Below are positions 25,030 through 35,776 of a stretch of 64,000 bases of DNA, one piece after another. The notes under the pieces were generated by a model that ran no database searches, was not told the origin of the DNA, and saw only the letters and a list, made by a program, of their open reading frames with translations. Source of the DNA: Brasenia schreberi. Its lineage: Eukaryota > Streptophyta > Magnoliopsida > Nymphaeales > Cabombaceae. The stretch lies in NCBI GenBank assembly GCA_036023115.1, contig JAYKKT010000086.1, positions 12,663,501 through 12,727,500 on the forward strand, in the 5' to 3' direction. The first letter of the stretch is position 1. The number at the start of each line of letters is the position of its first letter. The position numbers and the translations under genes were made by a program.

Positions 25030-25388
25030 TTTTATTATATGTATATATACTATATATGTGTATAGTTTTTTTGTTACATTTATATATGTAAAGTTTTCTT
25101 TGTTACATTTATGGTTTCTTAGTACATGCATATATATACACTATATATGTTTAGTTTTCCATTAAATGTATACACATATATAATTTTTTATTACATGTAT
25201 GTGTATATATATATTTCTTTTATTACATGTGTATATGTCTTGTTGAAACTTGAAATACTAAGGTTAGATTTGAATTTCAAACAGATTCAGGTTGGGTCTT
25301 ATAGACCTGATCCAATATCCAATGGGTCATTCAATATAGTTAATCCGGCCTTGCACTTTTTTAGGGCCTGCCCATTTTGACATCTCTA
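24806..25388. mobile_element. hAT-like non-autonomous element, 583 bp
   Basis: Flanked by perfect 8 bp duplications (catgagaa). Terminal inverted repeats: left tagagatgttaatatggg, right (minus strand) tagagatgtcaaaatggg, close to the TAGRGATG start common in plant hAT elements. Subterminal sequences are GC-rich with repeated ggcc words. The core is a (TA)n tract at 24951-25026 plus several copies of a gttttttattacatg-type minisatellite. No transposase. ORFs predicted across the tract are artefacts. Confidence 0.85.
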
Positions 25389-25396
25389 CATGAGAA
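25389..25396 (+). repeat. 8 bp target duplication, right copy
   Basis: catgagaa, matching 24798-24805. Confidence 0.85.
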
Positions 25397-26505
25397 TTCT
25401 CAGGGGACACGTACTCTTTTTTTTCATCCATTAAGATAATCCAATTATCTGAAGTTAATCCTACACAGTAAAAGAAAAGATACATGAATAGCATCTTTTA
25501 TTTCCTAAAAGCGTGATAACTATTTCTGCTTTCTCGAGCATCACATTCTCTCCACTTGATGTTTTCCTCCCTAGATTTTGGATCGTGCTGAACCATCCCA
25601 TGGCAACTCCATGATTGGAGCCTCATTTCTTCTTTTACAACTCGTTGATTTTGTTCATAGTTACCTTGAATACTAAGTATGATGCAAATCTGTACTACAG
25701 TCATGCCCTAAAGCAGTTAACCCGCATCCATCTCAAAAAGAAAAGGCAACCTAATGTTGTATCAAAATATTTCAAAGGATTCATTCATTTCAACGATCAG
25801 GTATGAAAGAAACCTCTAGGAAAATGTTTCCCCATGAAAGGACAAAGAAGACCAAGGGAGCACCGGCAATCTTATAATACATCCATCAAATTTTTGTTAC
25901 ATAAGGTTCTCAGCTTTCTCAAATTACAACTCAGAAAGGCACAGGGGTATGCAATTCAAATTTCCAAGTAATTTCCAAAAGACTCGTTCTGTTTCCCAAA
26001 TCAGCTATGAGAAAAGACTATAATGTATCATATTGTGCTTTTAGTAGGTAATCCTTACGTCTAAAATGTGTTTCCAATGCCCAAAACGCAAGCGTCACTC
26101 CAACCATGTCTCACTAGAAGCAGACGATTTCGTATCTTTACGAGCTCTCAACAAGGAACTTGAAAGAATTAGGCTTTTGCAGGGATTGATACATGCACAC
26201 CATTTTTATTATAAACACACTCCAAATTTCTTGTTTTTTCCAAAATACCCTAGACATTTTCAATAATTATGAAAATACTTTTTCATCAGAAAATGAGAGT
26301 CTCTACTCATGCATGAACCGACTTGTAGCTACCATTTTCAGCCGTTCCTGTGGCTACTCTTCACTTCCCGCATTATTTTAGTCACATAATAGGAGATATA
26401 CAATAATTTCTACCAAAAAACATATTCAAATCCGTCGAAACAGTCGATTTTAGAAGAACTGAAAACAAAAGAGAAAAAAGAAGGGTTTTTGCGATTTTTT
26501 TAGAT
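25397..26505. other. Two exon-like stretches, no gene assigned
   Basis: Two plus-strand stretches look more codon-like than the background. About 25660-25801 reads NTKYDANLYYSHALKQLTRI and on, and ends at a CAG/gtatga splice-donor-like site (25801). About 26066-26200 reads as a basic start (KRKRHSN) then LEADDFVSLRALNKELERIR, a heptad-like helical segment. No family recognised, and it is not clear that they belong to one gene or to the PMD gene just downstream. Confidence 0.3.
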
Positions 26506-27647
26506 ATGGCTGATAGGACACAAGTACAAGGGTGTAATGTCGCCGCTTCATCTAGGAGAAGCAACATGGCATCAAATGGTGGACGCCCTATTGACAACAA
26601 TGAGGAGAAGAAGAAATTGACCCTTTACATTACGAGTGACGAGTTGAGAATAAGCATCCATAAAGTCTTATGTGATATTAAGTCCAAGGTCATTAAGTTT
26701 GAAGTACTCTTAATTAATTTTGAAAGGAAGAGAGTGAGTAATAAAAATAAAACCTTATGTTATTTGTTGTATCAATTAGGATGCTCCTTGTATCATGATA
26801 AATCTAGAGATAGGGTGCCAATAACGCTTGTGAATCGGTTGACACATGATTACAGAAGGGTTGACAATTATGTGTGGGGTACAACTACATTATCATATTT
26901 GTACAAACAACTAGGAAAGGCATCTCATATAGAAATATAACAACTTAGTAGATATACTTGTTTGCTTTAGGTAAAAAAATTTACTATTATTCCTTACATT
27001 AGTGAAATTGTGTTTGTTCAAAAAATAACAAGATATATGTTTATACATAAATTTATGAGTACTTCCCAGCTTTTGAAGTCACTATGAGACCATACTGGTA
27101 GGATAGAGAATCACAAGTAGGCCGATGGATGGGTAGTGTATGGCACTGACAATCTCTTATTGATCGGCTAACTCAATATCGTAAGCAATTAGATTTGATG
27201 ATAGCACATCAAGTATTTTGAATGTTATATATTTGTATATTATATATTCTCATGTTATTTATTCTTACTTACTATTTTGTGTCATGGGGATTGATTGTGC
27301 AATCATATAGTTTTGCAAAATACCTAGATTGCAATCATAAAGTTATCAAGATATCACAAATGTATTTGATCCATAGATATTGTGGAGCCTTACATGCTAG
27401 ATCATGTTGTTCATCAATTTGGTTGGCATTAAGGTATCCTGGTAGCAACGATAAGACCTTCTCTTGCAAAGAGACCTAAAAAGTCATATGCGTATAAGGT
27501 ACAACATGAATCACGTGATGCGATATGGGAAGCTCAACACTCATATTGTTTTAATCTTGACCATTTTGGAGTCCCAACATTGTACCCATACAAGTGTGAT
27601 GAGTGATACATAGAGTGTCATATCTAAAGGATGCATCGATTTATTTT
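26506..27647 (+). pseudogene. Plant mobile domain (PMD) protein gene, copy 1
   Basis: Member of the PMD/MAIN-like family (Pfam PF10536), which occurs both as host genes linked to silencing in Arabidopsis and inside plant transposons. Exon 1 (26506-26940, 144 codons) opens at ATG with MADRTQVQGCN and is intact: it holds LCYLLYQLGCSLYHDKSRDRVP and VDNYVWGTTTLSYLYKQLG, both hallmark PMD blocks. About 27057-27215 gives IYEYFPAF...MRPYW and VGRWMGSVWH...DRLTQYRKQLDLM; 27370-27640 gives DIVEPYMLDHVVHQFGWH...GI, KRPKKSYAYKVQHESRD and HFGVPTLYPYKCDE. Introns likely separate these blocks. Stops interrupt the later blocks, mostly at positions where copy 2 or the family has Trp, Gln, Arg or Leu. The 3' part is displaced by an RTE LINE fragment from about 27648. 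Known roles of the family do not show what this copy did. Confidence 0.85.
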
Positions 27648-27967
27648 GCAGCAGAATTGTGCGAATTATCGAGGTATCAAGTTAATGAGCCATACTATGA
27701 AATGGGAAAGAATTATCGAACGTTTGTTAAGACAAGTATCGAGTATAACAGAGACTCAATTTGGATTCATGTGAGGCAGATCTACTATTGAAGCAATTCA
27801 CCTTTTGAGACGTCTTATGAAACATTTTAGAGCAAAAAAGAATGACTTTCACATGATATTTATTGATCTAGAAAAAGCTTACGATAGGGTACCGAGGGAG
27901 GTTCTTTGGAGAACCTTAAAAAAAAGAGTATCCCATTGATATACATTAATGTTATAAGAGACATATA
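27648..27967 (+). mobile_element. Internal RTE LINE reverse-transcriptase fragment
   Basis: About 315 bases nearly identical to 63553-63868 of the RTE LINE at the right of the window: [14 protein letters not shown], then [17 protein letters not shown], and [19 protein letters not shown] (RT core, including the catalytic Asp of the IDxxKAYD motif). It has neither 5' region nor 3' tail, unlike a normal LINE insertion. It contains stops and small deletions relative to the other copy. It lies inside PMD copy 1: sequence matching PMD copy 2 runs up to tttatttt at 27646 and seems to resume at gctacatcc near 27968. Confidence 0.9.
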
Positions 27968-28246
27968 CGCTACATCCTTCTCAACCTACTTCAGTTAGGC
28001 AACATGTACATGTAAACGAATCATTGTAATTCTATTAAAAGATTTTTCTTTTTGGTTTTTTTAAACTAACTTTCTTTGCTTAATCTCTTATATCAGTATA
28101 TGAGTATGATACGTGAGACACTAGTAGCAACTTCATTACAATATGAAGTAGGTTGAGCAGGATGTAGATCGATCATGAATTTGATACATGAGACAAACTC
28201 ATAATGAGTGTGTACCCATCACGTATGGGTGTGATACGTGAGACAC

Positions 28247-28288
<42 letters not shown>
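28247..28288 (+). repeat. (GATA)n microsatellite
   Basis: About ten tandem GATA units, preceded by an acgtgagacactag phrase that also occurs at 28108-28125. Confidence 0.95.
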
Positions 28289-28289
<1 letters not shown>

Positions 28290-29175
28290 ACAAGAGAGAG
28301 AACCAAATTTTACATTAACTCCAGAATGTCATGCAATCAAAAACAAACTCGAAGTCTTGAATACAATATGAAACAACCATTTATATGGTGGAGGTGCCAA
28401 AAAAGAAGAGCAAGATACTGCAGTTATATCAGCCTAGTCATGTAGGCATTGTTTCTTCCAACTCATTCCTTTCAAATTTCTATTATTTTCTATACAAGAC
28501 AGACAATAGATGAAGGTGAAGATTAGCACAAGTAGCAAGTCCTCACATTATACAATGATATATTATCCATATCATCACTAGATTTCCAATAATGAAAGGA
28601 ATACATCGTGATATTTTCAAAATATCAACGAGGTCAGTTACTATGCTTTAGTCATGCACTTCACCAAGTATGTTGGCCAAAAGGTGACTTGAAAATCAAT
28701 GACATGAATCCATCTTCAACTCAATAGAACGATTGAGGCTTGGAAAAATGAGTAATTCCAAAGTTGTCCAGGATCCACAAACTTCTACCCTTAATATGTG
28801 ACCCACTGACAAACTTATCCACAGTTCAGACCAAGTTCCAAATAATTATTTCTCTAAGATAAGCACCTAATTTCAGATATCAACTAATCCATCTATGCAC
28901 AATAAGGTCCAGACATTTGGAGAAGTTAGTAAAATTGTTACAGCAGACACATCCGGAGAAGCAGCTCACTTTGCAATACTCTGTTTTCCTTCTGGGGATT
29001 TATACTGACCCCACCAGATGCACAACCCAGATATCAAACTCATTACCTCCCAAAGTCTTATCATCCAGTCCCTTAGCAAGGAAGTTGCAGCTCCGATGTT
29101 AGCATTATTCTTCAACCAAGTTGGTTATGCTGGATGCATCCGTGCCATCAATTTTCATCAAAACATGACATTGGA

Positions 29176-29178
<3 letters not shown>

Positions 29179-29231
<53 letters not shown>
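29179..29231 (+). repeat. (CT)n microsatellite
   Basis: About 26 CT units without interruption. Confidence 0.95.
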
Positions 29232-29232
<1 letters not shown>

Positions 29233-29659
29233 ACCTGTCTAACTTGGTGATAAATCTACCAAGTCTTACACAATCTCTCAAAAAATCATGATAGACCTAG
29301 TGAATATCCAACTGAACCAATTCGTGGGAGCAAGTTGGTGAGCTTTCAAATTATGCCAGGATGAGCTTTGAATAGATTAAAATGATTGAGTAAACTTATT
29401 TGTGAAAGGAAATGTCTGAGCCAGAGAAATGTCGGTAATGTTCTGACTTTCAATCGAGAACCTTACCATGACTTTTTGACTTATATTTTCTTTCAGGAAG
29501 ATTGGTAAAGCATCTCAGAATGTCCTTTTGTTAACATGTACTTTTCATTAAAATACAGAACTTTAGTGATGTTGTGAACAGATAGAATCTACTTATTTTG
29601 AAAAACCTGAGGCCAGCCAAGCTGAGATATGAACACACAAAGACAACTCAGGGAGGATG

Positions 29660-29920
29660 TGTTAAATGTAATAGGGTCACGGGCCACTAGGGCCCCTGAC
29701 TGATTATGGGAATGGCATGGGCTACTAGGGCCCGTTGCCATGTAGCCATTAGGAGCCCAAATGGCTCTCTCTCCTTGATGCAGGCCTCAACTAGCCATTC
29801 ACCTTCTTATCTCTCTCTCTCATGTCTTCTTTGTTGTATTTTCCCTCTCCTTGCTCTATAAATAGAGCTCCTCTATACATCAATAAAGTGTGATGACTTG
29901 TATATCTTTTTGACTTGTGG
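29660..29920 (+). repeat. 5' LTR of Ty1-copia element
   Basis: Starts tgttaaatg and matches 33540-33838. Contains a TATA box in ctataaatagagctc (TATAAATA at 29857-29864) and a caataaag polyadenylation-type word at 29881. A run of imperfect gggccactagggccc words marks the upstream part. The match with the 3' LTR fades after ttttgacttgtg; the exact end and primer-binding site are unclear. Confidence 0.85.
29857..29864 (+). promoter_or_regulatory. LTR TATA box
   Basis: TATAAATA within the 5' LTR, about 20 bases upstream of the caataaag word; conserved at 33760-33767 in the 3' LTR. Confidence 0.7.
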
Positions 29921-32900
29921 CTTTGGTTCATTATTGACTTGATTTGTATTCTTGACTTAAAACATTCATATTTAGATGTGTTAGTATCTTGACGATTCGA
30001 TCAATACTTTGACAATTCATGATCGAGATGCTTCAATATTTATACATCAACAAATACTTACATAGTACGAAAGCCTCGTTTTGAAGAAATTGATCACATT
30101 GGGAAGCATGTCAAGATTGGAAGGATTGTGATATTGCATATTTGACACTCCAAAGCTTGAGGTAACATTAAAAATCTTGCTTGTTTATCAAAATAAAAGA
30201 AAAATAAGTCTTTTAAATGCATTCTTAACCCAAAATTCAATAGAGTTGGGCAAGAATCATAAAAAAATATTTTGTCTAAAGATTATTGAGATTACATAGA
30301 TGGGATAATTCAAGAACCAATATTAGATATTGAAATTTTAGACGATGATATTTTTAAAGCCAAAGAAAAATAAAAACAAGATTTGAAAACTTAGAAAAAA
30401 ATAAAAGTGAAAATAGCATGGATCATTTGTCAAAATATGGATGAAAAGCTTAGAAACCAAATTAGTGTATTTAAAATGCCTTTGAAACTTAAGAATATTT
30501 GAAAAAGATTCATTCTCAAGATGACTTTATTTTTCAAATAGATTTAATAGAAATGATGGTAATACTCAAGTAAGGTAACTTAAGCATTAGTAGTATCACA
30601 ATGAGTTTTTCGAGTTGTGGACCTAATTTTGAGGTTTTGATAAATTTGGAAAACTTCAAAAAATTGATGAATTTCAAGAATTATTTTACAATCAATATTT
30701 TTTCTTATTTATACAGATTAAGAAATGAATTTAAAAATATTAGATCAAATTTAATTCATAGAAAATCTAGGCCAAAAGGTTTTTAGTCAATCTAGTTATG
30801 GAGGAAAAGAGATTAAAAAACATGAGTATTACAAAAAAAGTCGTTCTTGCCGCTTCTAAGCTAGGAGAAAATGTTAAGACATATAAGCCTCCTCATGTCA
30901 AAAATTTTGCTTGAAAAAGAAGGTGACAGATCAAGCAAAAAGCCCGCGGTACAATGGCCAAATAAGGAGACAATATGTCACTATTGTAAGGAAAGTGGTT
31001 ACATCAAGACCACTTTTCCTCTTCTTTGAAAGAGATATGGAAACATGAGAGTCGTGGATGACAAAGATGAAAGAGTCTTACCTTTAAATGTCAAAGTATA
31101 TATAGAAGAAATATTTAAAGAGAAGGCAATTATTTTCAAAAATGCTCTCTCCACTTCTCAATGTATATTTTGGTTCGTAGACTCAGGTGCATCTTTTCAT
31201 ATGATATATAGTAAAAAATCTTTAAAAAATTTTCAAGATATCTTTAGAAAACATGTTTTATGGTTGATGGTACAAAACTTCAAATTGAAAAAATTGGAAA
31301 TCTTGAAAAAGATGACTTCAAAATTCAAAATATATGTTTCATACCTAAACTAAATTTAAATCTTTTCTTGGTTGCTCAGATTTGCGATAATAATTATACA
31401 ACCACTTTTTCATTCAAGCATTGTGTAGTGTAGGATTACCTATCGAATAAGGTGATTGGTTAATGCCATAGAGAAAGTGGACTATATAAAATAAATTGTT
31501 TAATTATGTCAAATTTTGAATCGTGTAATATAGCTCATGATGCTACTCTTTGGCATAAACGACTTTGACATTTGGATATGCATAGATTATAAAATTTTCC
31601 TTTGTTAAAGAAAATTAGAGATTAAAAATTTGATTGTAAAGAATGTGTTCTCTAAAAAAATACATCATCTTCCTTTCAAGGAAATGAATTTTGTAACAAG
31701 CAAAACATTTGAATTAAAATATTCTGATGTTTGGAGCTCTTTCTCGGTTGTTTCTAAAGGAGGAGTGCAATATTATATGATATCTGTAAATGATTTTACT
31801 TGATTTACTTAGATATATTTATTAAAACATAAATCTAAAGTATTTGATTTATGTTTTGATTTTTCACAATATGATAAAGAATCAATTTGATTACACCGCT
31901 AAGATTGTTAGGTCTTATTCCGGGGAAGAATACTTATCAGAAAACTTTCAACAATTTTTTGAAACAAATGGTATTTTATATAAAAAATCTTGCACCAAAA
32001 CCTAACAATAAAATGGTTTGGCAGAAAGAAAGCATAGGCGCATTATGGAAACCTATAAAACACTTTTAATTACTATAAATGTTCCTAAGTTTTTATAGGC
32101 AAAAACCACTCTTACTGTTGTATATCTTATCAATAGAATGCTTTCAACTCATCTTGAAAATATTTCTCTTTTTGAAAAATTATGTAATCTCTCTCCTTAT
32201 TATGAAAGACTAAGGGTTTTTAGTTGCAAATGCTTTATTTAGATAGATAAAAATGTTCAATTATCACCTAGAGCTATTGAATATATTTTTCTTGGATATG
32301 AAATCAACTATGATAAAAAATTTGTTCGTGTTGTTAAGATGTCAACCATTAGGACTCTCACAACTCTTAGTGCTACTCAAAATTGTGATATTTTAACTTG
32401 ATGTTAAAATTATCTTTTTGAACGAAAATCTAAATGAAGATGTTTATATGACCCCTCATCTTGGATTTGACATTCTGTAAGATCATGTTCTTAAACTCAA
32501 GAAAGCTTTGTATGGTTTGAAATAAGCTTCTAAGGCTTGGTTTGATCGATTTAAAAATTTAATACATTTGTATAACTACATCTTGTCATACTGACACTGT
32601 CTTGTTTGTAAGAAAGTCTGATAAAGATATTGTTATCTTACTCGTATATGTGGATGATATGATAATTACTGGAAGTGATGAAGCAGGTTAAATATAATTT
32701 TCATCAAGAATTTGATATGAAAGATTTAGGTATTCTTAATTATTTCTTTGGTATCGAAATTGTTAGAAATAATCGTGACTATTTTATGTCACAAACCAAG
32801 TTTGAAAATGATATAATTGAAAGATCTGGTATCATTAATAGTAAGCAAATGGATACTCCTAAGGTCCTTGGCACCAAGTTAAGAGCCATTGATAGACAAA

Positions 32901-33539
32901 TGTTAATAGATCTTACTCCCTATACACAACTCATAGGTGCTCTTACTTATCTTACCATTACTCATCCTAATATTTCTTATGCAGTACATACAACTAGTCA
33001 GTTTCAACAAGCACCCACCACTGTTCATATGAGTGTTATGAGAATTATTCGATATTTAAGAGGGTCTACAAACATTGGGTACTCTTAACTTCTTCCTCGT
33101 CATTTGATTTATCTATGTATACTGATGTTAACTAGTTTTTGTGTTTTTTATGTGAATCACTTATCTCATGGAAGTATAAAAAGCAACAAAAGGTTTCACT
33201 TTCCTCCACGAAAGCGGAATATCACACCATACGGCTACTGTTGCTACAAAACTTTTTTGGATTGCGGTGGTCCTGAAAGATATGGGTATTGTTCTACAAC
33301 AACTTGCCACCATGTTTTGTGATAATAAAAGCATCATGTACATTACTTCTAGCAATACCTTTCATGAAAGAATAAAACACATTGAGATGGACTGTCATTT
33401 TATTCGTAAAGAATATTTACATAATAATATTAATGTGTTATGTCATCTCAGCAATTGGTCGATTTCATTACCAAATCTATGTCTGCTACTCGTTTTCATT
33501 AGATAAATTTTTAGTATATACACTGTAAGTTTAAGGGGG
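29921..33539 (+). pseudogene. Ty1-copia gag-pol, degenerate
   Basis: Domain order is that of copia: gag (30100-30900, poorly conserved), zinc knuckle at about 30974-31015 (CHYCKESGYIKTTF, the His and last Cys ligands changed), protease with an intact WFVDSGASFHM at 31171-31203, GAG-pre-integrase/integrase remnants (LWHKR, DVWSSFSVVSKGG, about 31545-31770), RT (FVRKSDKDIVILLVYVDDMI, YVDD box intact at about 32645-32660; then the 137-codon block 32675-33088 with KDLGILNYFFGIEI), RNase H (SSTKAEYH near 33205 and CDNKSIMYITSSNTFHERIK near 33318). Many stops and frameshifts. Ends at the polypurine tract ttaaggggg (33531-33539). Confidence 0.9.
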
Positions 33540-33838
33540 TGTTAAATATAATAGAATCATGGGTCACTAGAGCCCGTGACTAATTATGGGAATGGCACGG
33601 GCCACTAGGGCCTGTTGCCATGTAGCTGTTGGGAGCCCCCAACGACTACTAGTTGTTGGGGGGCCCATCGGCTCTCTCTCCTTGGTGCTCGTCGTAACTA
33701 GCCATTCACCTTCTTATCTCTCTCATTTCTTCTTTGTTATATTTTTCCTCTCCTTGCTCTATAAATAGAGCTCCTTTATACATCAATAAAGTGTATTGTC
33801 TTAAAGTGTATTGTCTTGTACAACTTTTTGAGTTGTGT
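33540..33838 (+). repeat. 3' LTR of Ty1-copia element
   Basis: Starts tgttaaata directly after the polypurine tract. Carries the same TATA box and caataaag word as the 5' LTR. It differs by an extra hairpin-forming insert at 33636-33663 (cccccaac ... gttgggggg) and a partial duplication of agtgtattgtctt near 33790-33816. The hexamer aggatg occurs just before the 5' LTR (29654-29659) and at 33886-33891, which may be a displaced target duplication or chance. Confidence 0.85.
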
Positions 33839-35664
33839 GTAACCACACTCTTGCTAGCAACATCCATTCCTGAAAGATCATCCCTAGGATGAGGTTCTGT
33901 GTAACCACACTCTTGCTTCTGTTACTTCTTCACTAAACTCTTTGTCTCCAGTTAAATTGTTGAATATGTAACTCAATGTCCCACTGAAAATGCGAAATTT
34001 AAAAGATCAACTTGCATAATCAAACTGATAAGATTAATAATCTTACAATGTACTCACTTCTTAATGATCCTTTACAAAATACATGTGGTTTGCAGGAAAC
34101 ATTGAAAAGTACTTTTGTCAAAAAGAGTTTGACATGATACTGCACCTGAATATGCCCTCAATGCGCAAAATCTTGTCACCAGTCTATAGCAATCCACGCG
34201 ATGTGCTAATAATTGGAAGACCAGCCCCAACCGTTGCCTCATAAAAGTAGTTGGCGTAGGAACTACGCTGAAATTCCCTTAGATTCAAGTACTGTTCAGT
34301 TACCGTGTATAAAACTATTACATCAACTTGTGCTAAAAGAGTATTGGTAGGAAACAATAGCAAATACCACAATCAACAGAAAAATCCTTCCAAAAATCTT
34401 AGTTAAAACAGATAATGTTTCCCATGCATTGTAACCATGACTGCGTCGTCATCTTACGTACAAAAGAAAAAGAAAACTTCTGCATAAGAAAATGCACCCG
34501 ATTCTTCTCGAGTTGCATTGCAATAAAGCACACAATATGTAAAGCACAAAGCTTTTAACTCCCTTTTCCTTTTGTCCCAAATGAGTCAGAATAAAGGAAG
34601 GAATGGGGAATTAGTACATGGAGACTTTAACAACCATGAGCCACAATAAAGGAAGGAATGGGGCAGTGAGATTGGCATTTCAAAAGGGATAAGCAACGTA
34701 AAAGAATGTTCAACAAAGGAGCGAGTCTTAAGCAGCAAAACACCAAATGCCGAAAATCGTTGAAATAGAAAATCTTAGAAATACAATCCAGTTGGGATTC
34801 TTCACTATTTAAACAAGTGGCATAATAGGTGAAAGTTTGCATTTCTTGTATAGTGTATGTAGGTATTATTTGATGTAGTCTCTTATTTTTATCGCTCATT
34901 ATGGCATGCTGTAAAATTTTCCCAGGCCTGCTAGCTGTCAGAATAGGTAAAGGACAGCTAGCATCAGATCCTCCCAATGGGAGAAAGCCTGACTTCTGCG
35001 CCTTCACCCTTTAAGAACACCCTTTAAGAAAGACAAACAAGGAAACTCCTAAAGGTTTTCTTGTTATCATTCTTAACTGCGCATCATATATTGATAGTAA
35101 ATTACACTCTCTAACAGTTTCGTACTAGGCCATGTCTCCCAAAACCAGGCCTTTTCCCACAGTAAGTAGGCTTGGGATTCTTGGTCACCATTGAGCTTGA
35201 CCTCGACTAAGACCATGCTGTAGTTATTTTTCTCAAGAAAGGGCCTATGGAACTAATTTGATGATAATTGCAGACAATTATCCAGCAAATGGACCAGAGT
35301 TGAAATTGCGAAAAATAATATTCAAAGTCTGCAACCCATAACAAATATAATTCCTGTGCATTCGTGACCTCAATTTCCACCGTCAGTTAATTGAGGATCA
35401 TTGTAACTTCTAACGGCCGTATCCATAAAACGGCAATGTACCCATGCACCTCACCCATTAAACTAACCGAATTACTTAAAAGATGCATCCTAGTGGCTTA
35501 ATCTTCATCTCAGAATCAATTCCTTACAGCTAAAACCAATTAAAAATCGTAAAATTTCAATGCTCGACTGACGCGGATTCAAAAAGCTACGTGCAAGATT
35601 TTTGACATACTTGATCAAAATTGTTACAGAAACAGACACGCCCATGCACGAGATAGAGAGAGAC
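33839..35664. other. Possible host-gene DNA, one exon-like stretch
   Basis: A 19 bp phrase gtgtaaccacactcttgct occurs twice (33837 and 33899). On the minus strand about 35003-34870 reads KAQKSGFLPLGGSDASCPLP and ILTASRPGKILQHAIMSDKN, which looks coding (GC-richer, balanced codons) but matches no family I know. 34184-34372 (-) also contains a short coding-like phrase (FQRSSYANYFYEATVGAGLP). These may be exons of a minus-strand gene starting near 35776, but I could not join them in frame. Confidence 0.3.
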
Positions 35665-35776
35665 CTGGTAAATGAAGGATGACGGAAGTAATCAGAGGCA
35701 GAAAGGGCAACCCTTTTCTCCGACAGATAAACACTCGGGGAAGGAAGAAACACGACGAGGCTAAAGAGGACGCCAT
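35665..35776 (-). CDS. Possible first exon, plastid-transit-like N-terminus
   Basis: An ATG at 35776 (minus) follows a CT/GA-rich leader and opens MASSLASSCFFLPRVFIC, then RRKGLPFLPLITSVILHLP, ending at a CAG/GTCTCT splice-donor-like site (35664/35663). Ser-rich start with Arg and few acids is typical of plastid transit peptides. The surrounding 250 bases are richer in GC than the region. No downstream exon could be joined in frame, so the gene and product are unknown; it may be a broken gene. Confidence 0.3.

Larger units (their letters stand above)
27968..29659. other. Intergenic with (GATA)n and (CT)n tracts
   Basis: No gene supported. 28085-28255 repeats a gatacgtgagaca phrase three times. 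28400-29640 reads as ordinary AT-rich sequence; a minus-strand stretch near 29020-29150 has some open frame and a gtaatgag donor-like site but no recognisable protein. Confidence 0.45.

Noticed and set aside
24678..25131. ORFs of 77-137 codons over the 24.9 kb region
   Set aside because: They cross the (TA)n core of a hAT-like element; the Ile-Tyr repeats are artefacts.
28247..28288. CRISPR-like regular array
   Set aside because: A plain GATA microsatellite with no spacers; the window is eukaryotic.
33886..33891. aggatg as the copia target-site duplication
   Set aside because: It lies about 50 bases beyond the detectable end of the 3' LTR and a six-base match can occur by chance.
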